Below, piece after piece: positions 63,363 to 64,000 of a stretch of DNA of 64,000 nucleotides. Source of the DNA: Rhabditophanes sp. KR3021. Lineage: Eukaryota > Nematoda > Chromadorea > Rhabditida > Alloionematidae. The notes beneath the pieces are model-generated. The model saw nothing but the letters and a program-made list of their open reading frames with translations, did no database searches and was not told the origin of the DNA. Each line of letters opens with the position of its first letter. Within the stretch, counting starts at the first letter, position 1. The stretch spans positions 9,796,001 to 9,860,000 of the forward strand of contig CAUJLY010000006.1 in assembly GCA_963281155.1 (NCBI GenBank), given 5' to 3'. The translations under genes were made by a program, and so were the position numbers.

Positions 63363-64000
63363 ATGAGTGCTTATCAGTTGAAAATTAAAGACAATATCAA
63401 TCCAATTTTTACTTTATATAACCAATGCCAAAAAAGAGCTGACCTAACCAAAGAGAGTGCAAGGTAAATATATATTTTCTCAAGGCGTCTCCGAGCAACA
63501 CTAAAACAAAATATTGGCAATTGATATTAAATTAATCTACAACCTAAATCCAGCTATTTGTACTTTTGTTTAATTCCTATTTATTGTGGCTGTTGTAAAC
63601 AAATCCTTCTTTGATGTTTTTCCACAGAAATTGGCGGAGAAAATTCTATTTGACACCGATACATCTTGTCGTCAACACCTTGAACTTGTAGACAAGAAAG
63701 TTTATTACCTTTCTCGAGAGTGTCCAAACAAATTATGTTGAAGGAGCTTTACACTAACTTTTTTCAAATATCGTATGAAATGGAAGCCGAGTGCCATGTC
63801 GAATATCCGTACAGACCGACAGAACTACTAAGAGTCCACGAAAGATTCCAGTGAGTTATGCACTTTTTGTTTTATTATTTATTTATTTAGTTTGAAAATG
63901 TGAGACTTCTTGAGTTCTTTTTGCAAAGAGTCGACATGGTTAAAAAGGAAAGTGATCTGTTGGTGCGGTTCGGATTCCTTGAGTCATTTCCAGCGTATTA
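63363..64000 (+). pseudogene. Partial coding region with frame breaks, cut by the window end
   Basis: Four pieces look coding. From ATG 63363 to a GTAAAT donor after 63463: MSAYQLKIKDNINPIFTLYN then QCQKRADLTKESA. After TCCACAG, from 63628: KLAEKILFDTDTSCRQHLEL then DKKVYYLSRECPNKLC and a stop at 63741. From 63735 in another frame: MLKELYTNFFQISYEMEAE then HVEYPYRPTELLRVHERF to a GTGAGT donor at 63851. After ATTTAG, from 63891: FENVRLLEFFLQRVDMVKK then LLVRFGFLESFPAY to the window end. The canonical splice joins do not keep these frames, so frameshifts, unusual splicing or sequence errors are required. Family not identified; a GT92-like link (NPIFTLYNQCQ, PTELLRVH) is a guess. It could be a real gene if two joins are misread. 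Confidence 0.4.

Noticed and set aside
1..64000. tRNA, rRNA, CRISPR or bacterial-type operon
   Set aside because: By eye I saw no clear tRNA box A/B pair, no rRNA stretch, no direct-repeat array and no polycistronic bacterial organisation; a tRNA scan was not possible.

Overview
The window is AT-rich eukaryotic DNA from what looks like a nematode. Genes are split by mostly short GT-AG introns with the strong TTTTCAG/TTTAG-type 3' splice sites usual in nematodes. Several families are nematode-typical or match well-known worm genes: an SPV-1-like RhoGAP, liprin-beta, a CHO-1 choline transporter, an SVH-1-like kringle protease, an ephrin, a DUF229 protein and Clc-like and ET-like proteins. The exact clade cannot be read from the sequence. 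All exon models were made by hand from splice sites and reading-frame continuity. For the recognised multi-exon genes the exon phases close exactly, except in the neuropeptide receptor, which has one surplus base.

Layout. 1-5.3 kb: no gene seen. 5.3-13.9 kb (+): twelve-exon F-BAR/C1/RhoGAP gene with a 3.5 kb intron. 14.4-15.0 kb: a broken gene remnant. 19.3-22.9 kb (+): liprin-beta with three SAM domains. 24.3-25.6 kb (+): 3-beta-HSD-like dehydrogenase. 27.6-28.5 kb (+): four-pass Clc/claudin-like protein. 29.0-30.4 kb (-): cysteine-rich secreted, possibly GPI-anchored protein. 32.0-33.1 kb (+): unknown secreted basic protein, convergent with an ephrin at 33.1-34.4 kb (-). 36.4-38.8 kb (-): choline transporter. 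43.6-44.9 kb (-): secreted protein with tandem cysteine repeats. 47.8-48.1 kb (+): unknown 89-residue protein. 48.7-51.1 kb (-): lectin/kringle/LDLa/PAN/trypsin protein. 52.9-53.7 kb (+): single-pass membrane protein. 56.5-57.9 kb (+): neuropeptide-type GPCR with a frameshift in TM6. 58.4-59.4 kb: decayed DUF229 copy, followed by the intact DUF229 gene at 59.9-61.8 kb (+). 61.9-64 kb: fragmentary coding sequence running off the window end.

The genes are independent eukaryotic units; nothing suggests an operon-like pathway. By known family roles the set is rich in neuronal and cell-surface genes: liprin-beta (synapse), CHO-1 (acetylcholine supply), ephrin (axon and epidermal guidance), SVH-1-like (axon regeneration ligand), a neuropeptide receptor and several secreted cysteine-rich proteins. 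The most interesting items are the SVH-1/HGF-like protease, the almost abutting convergent ephrin and secreted-protein genes, the TM6 frameshift in the GPCR, the tandem decayed DUF229 copy, and unknown secreted proteins. I found no CRISPR, bacterial operon, rRNA or convincing tRNA, and no sign of a clearly new multi-gene system.
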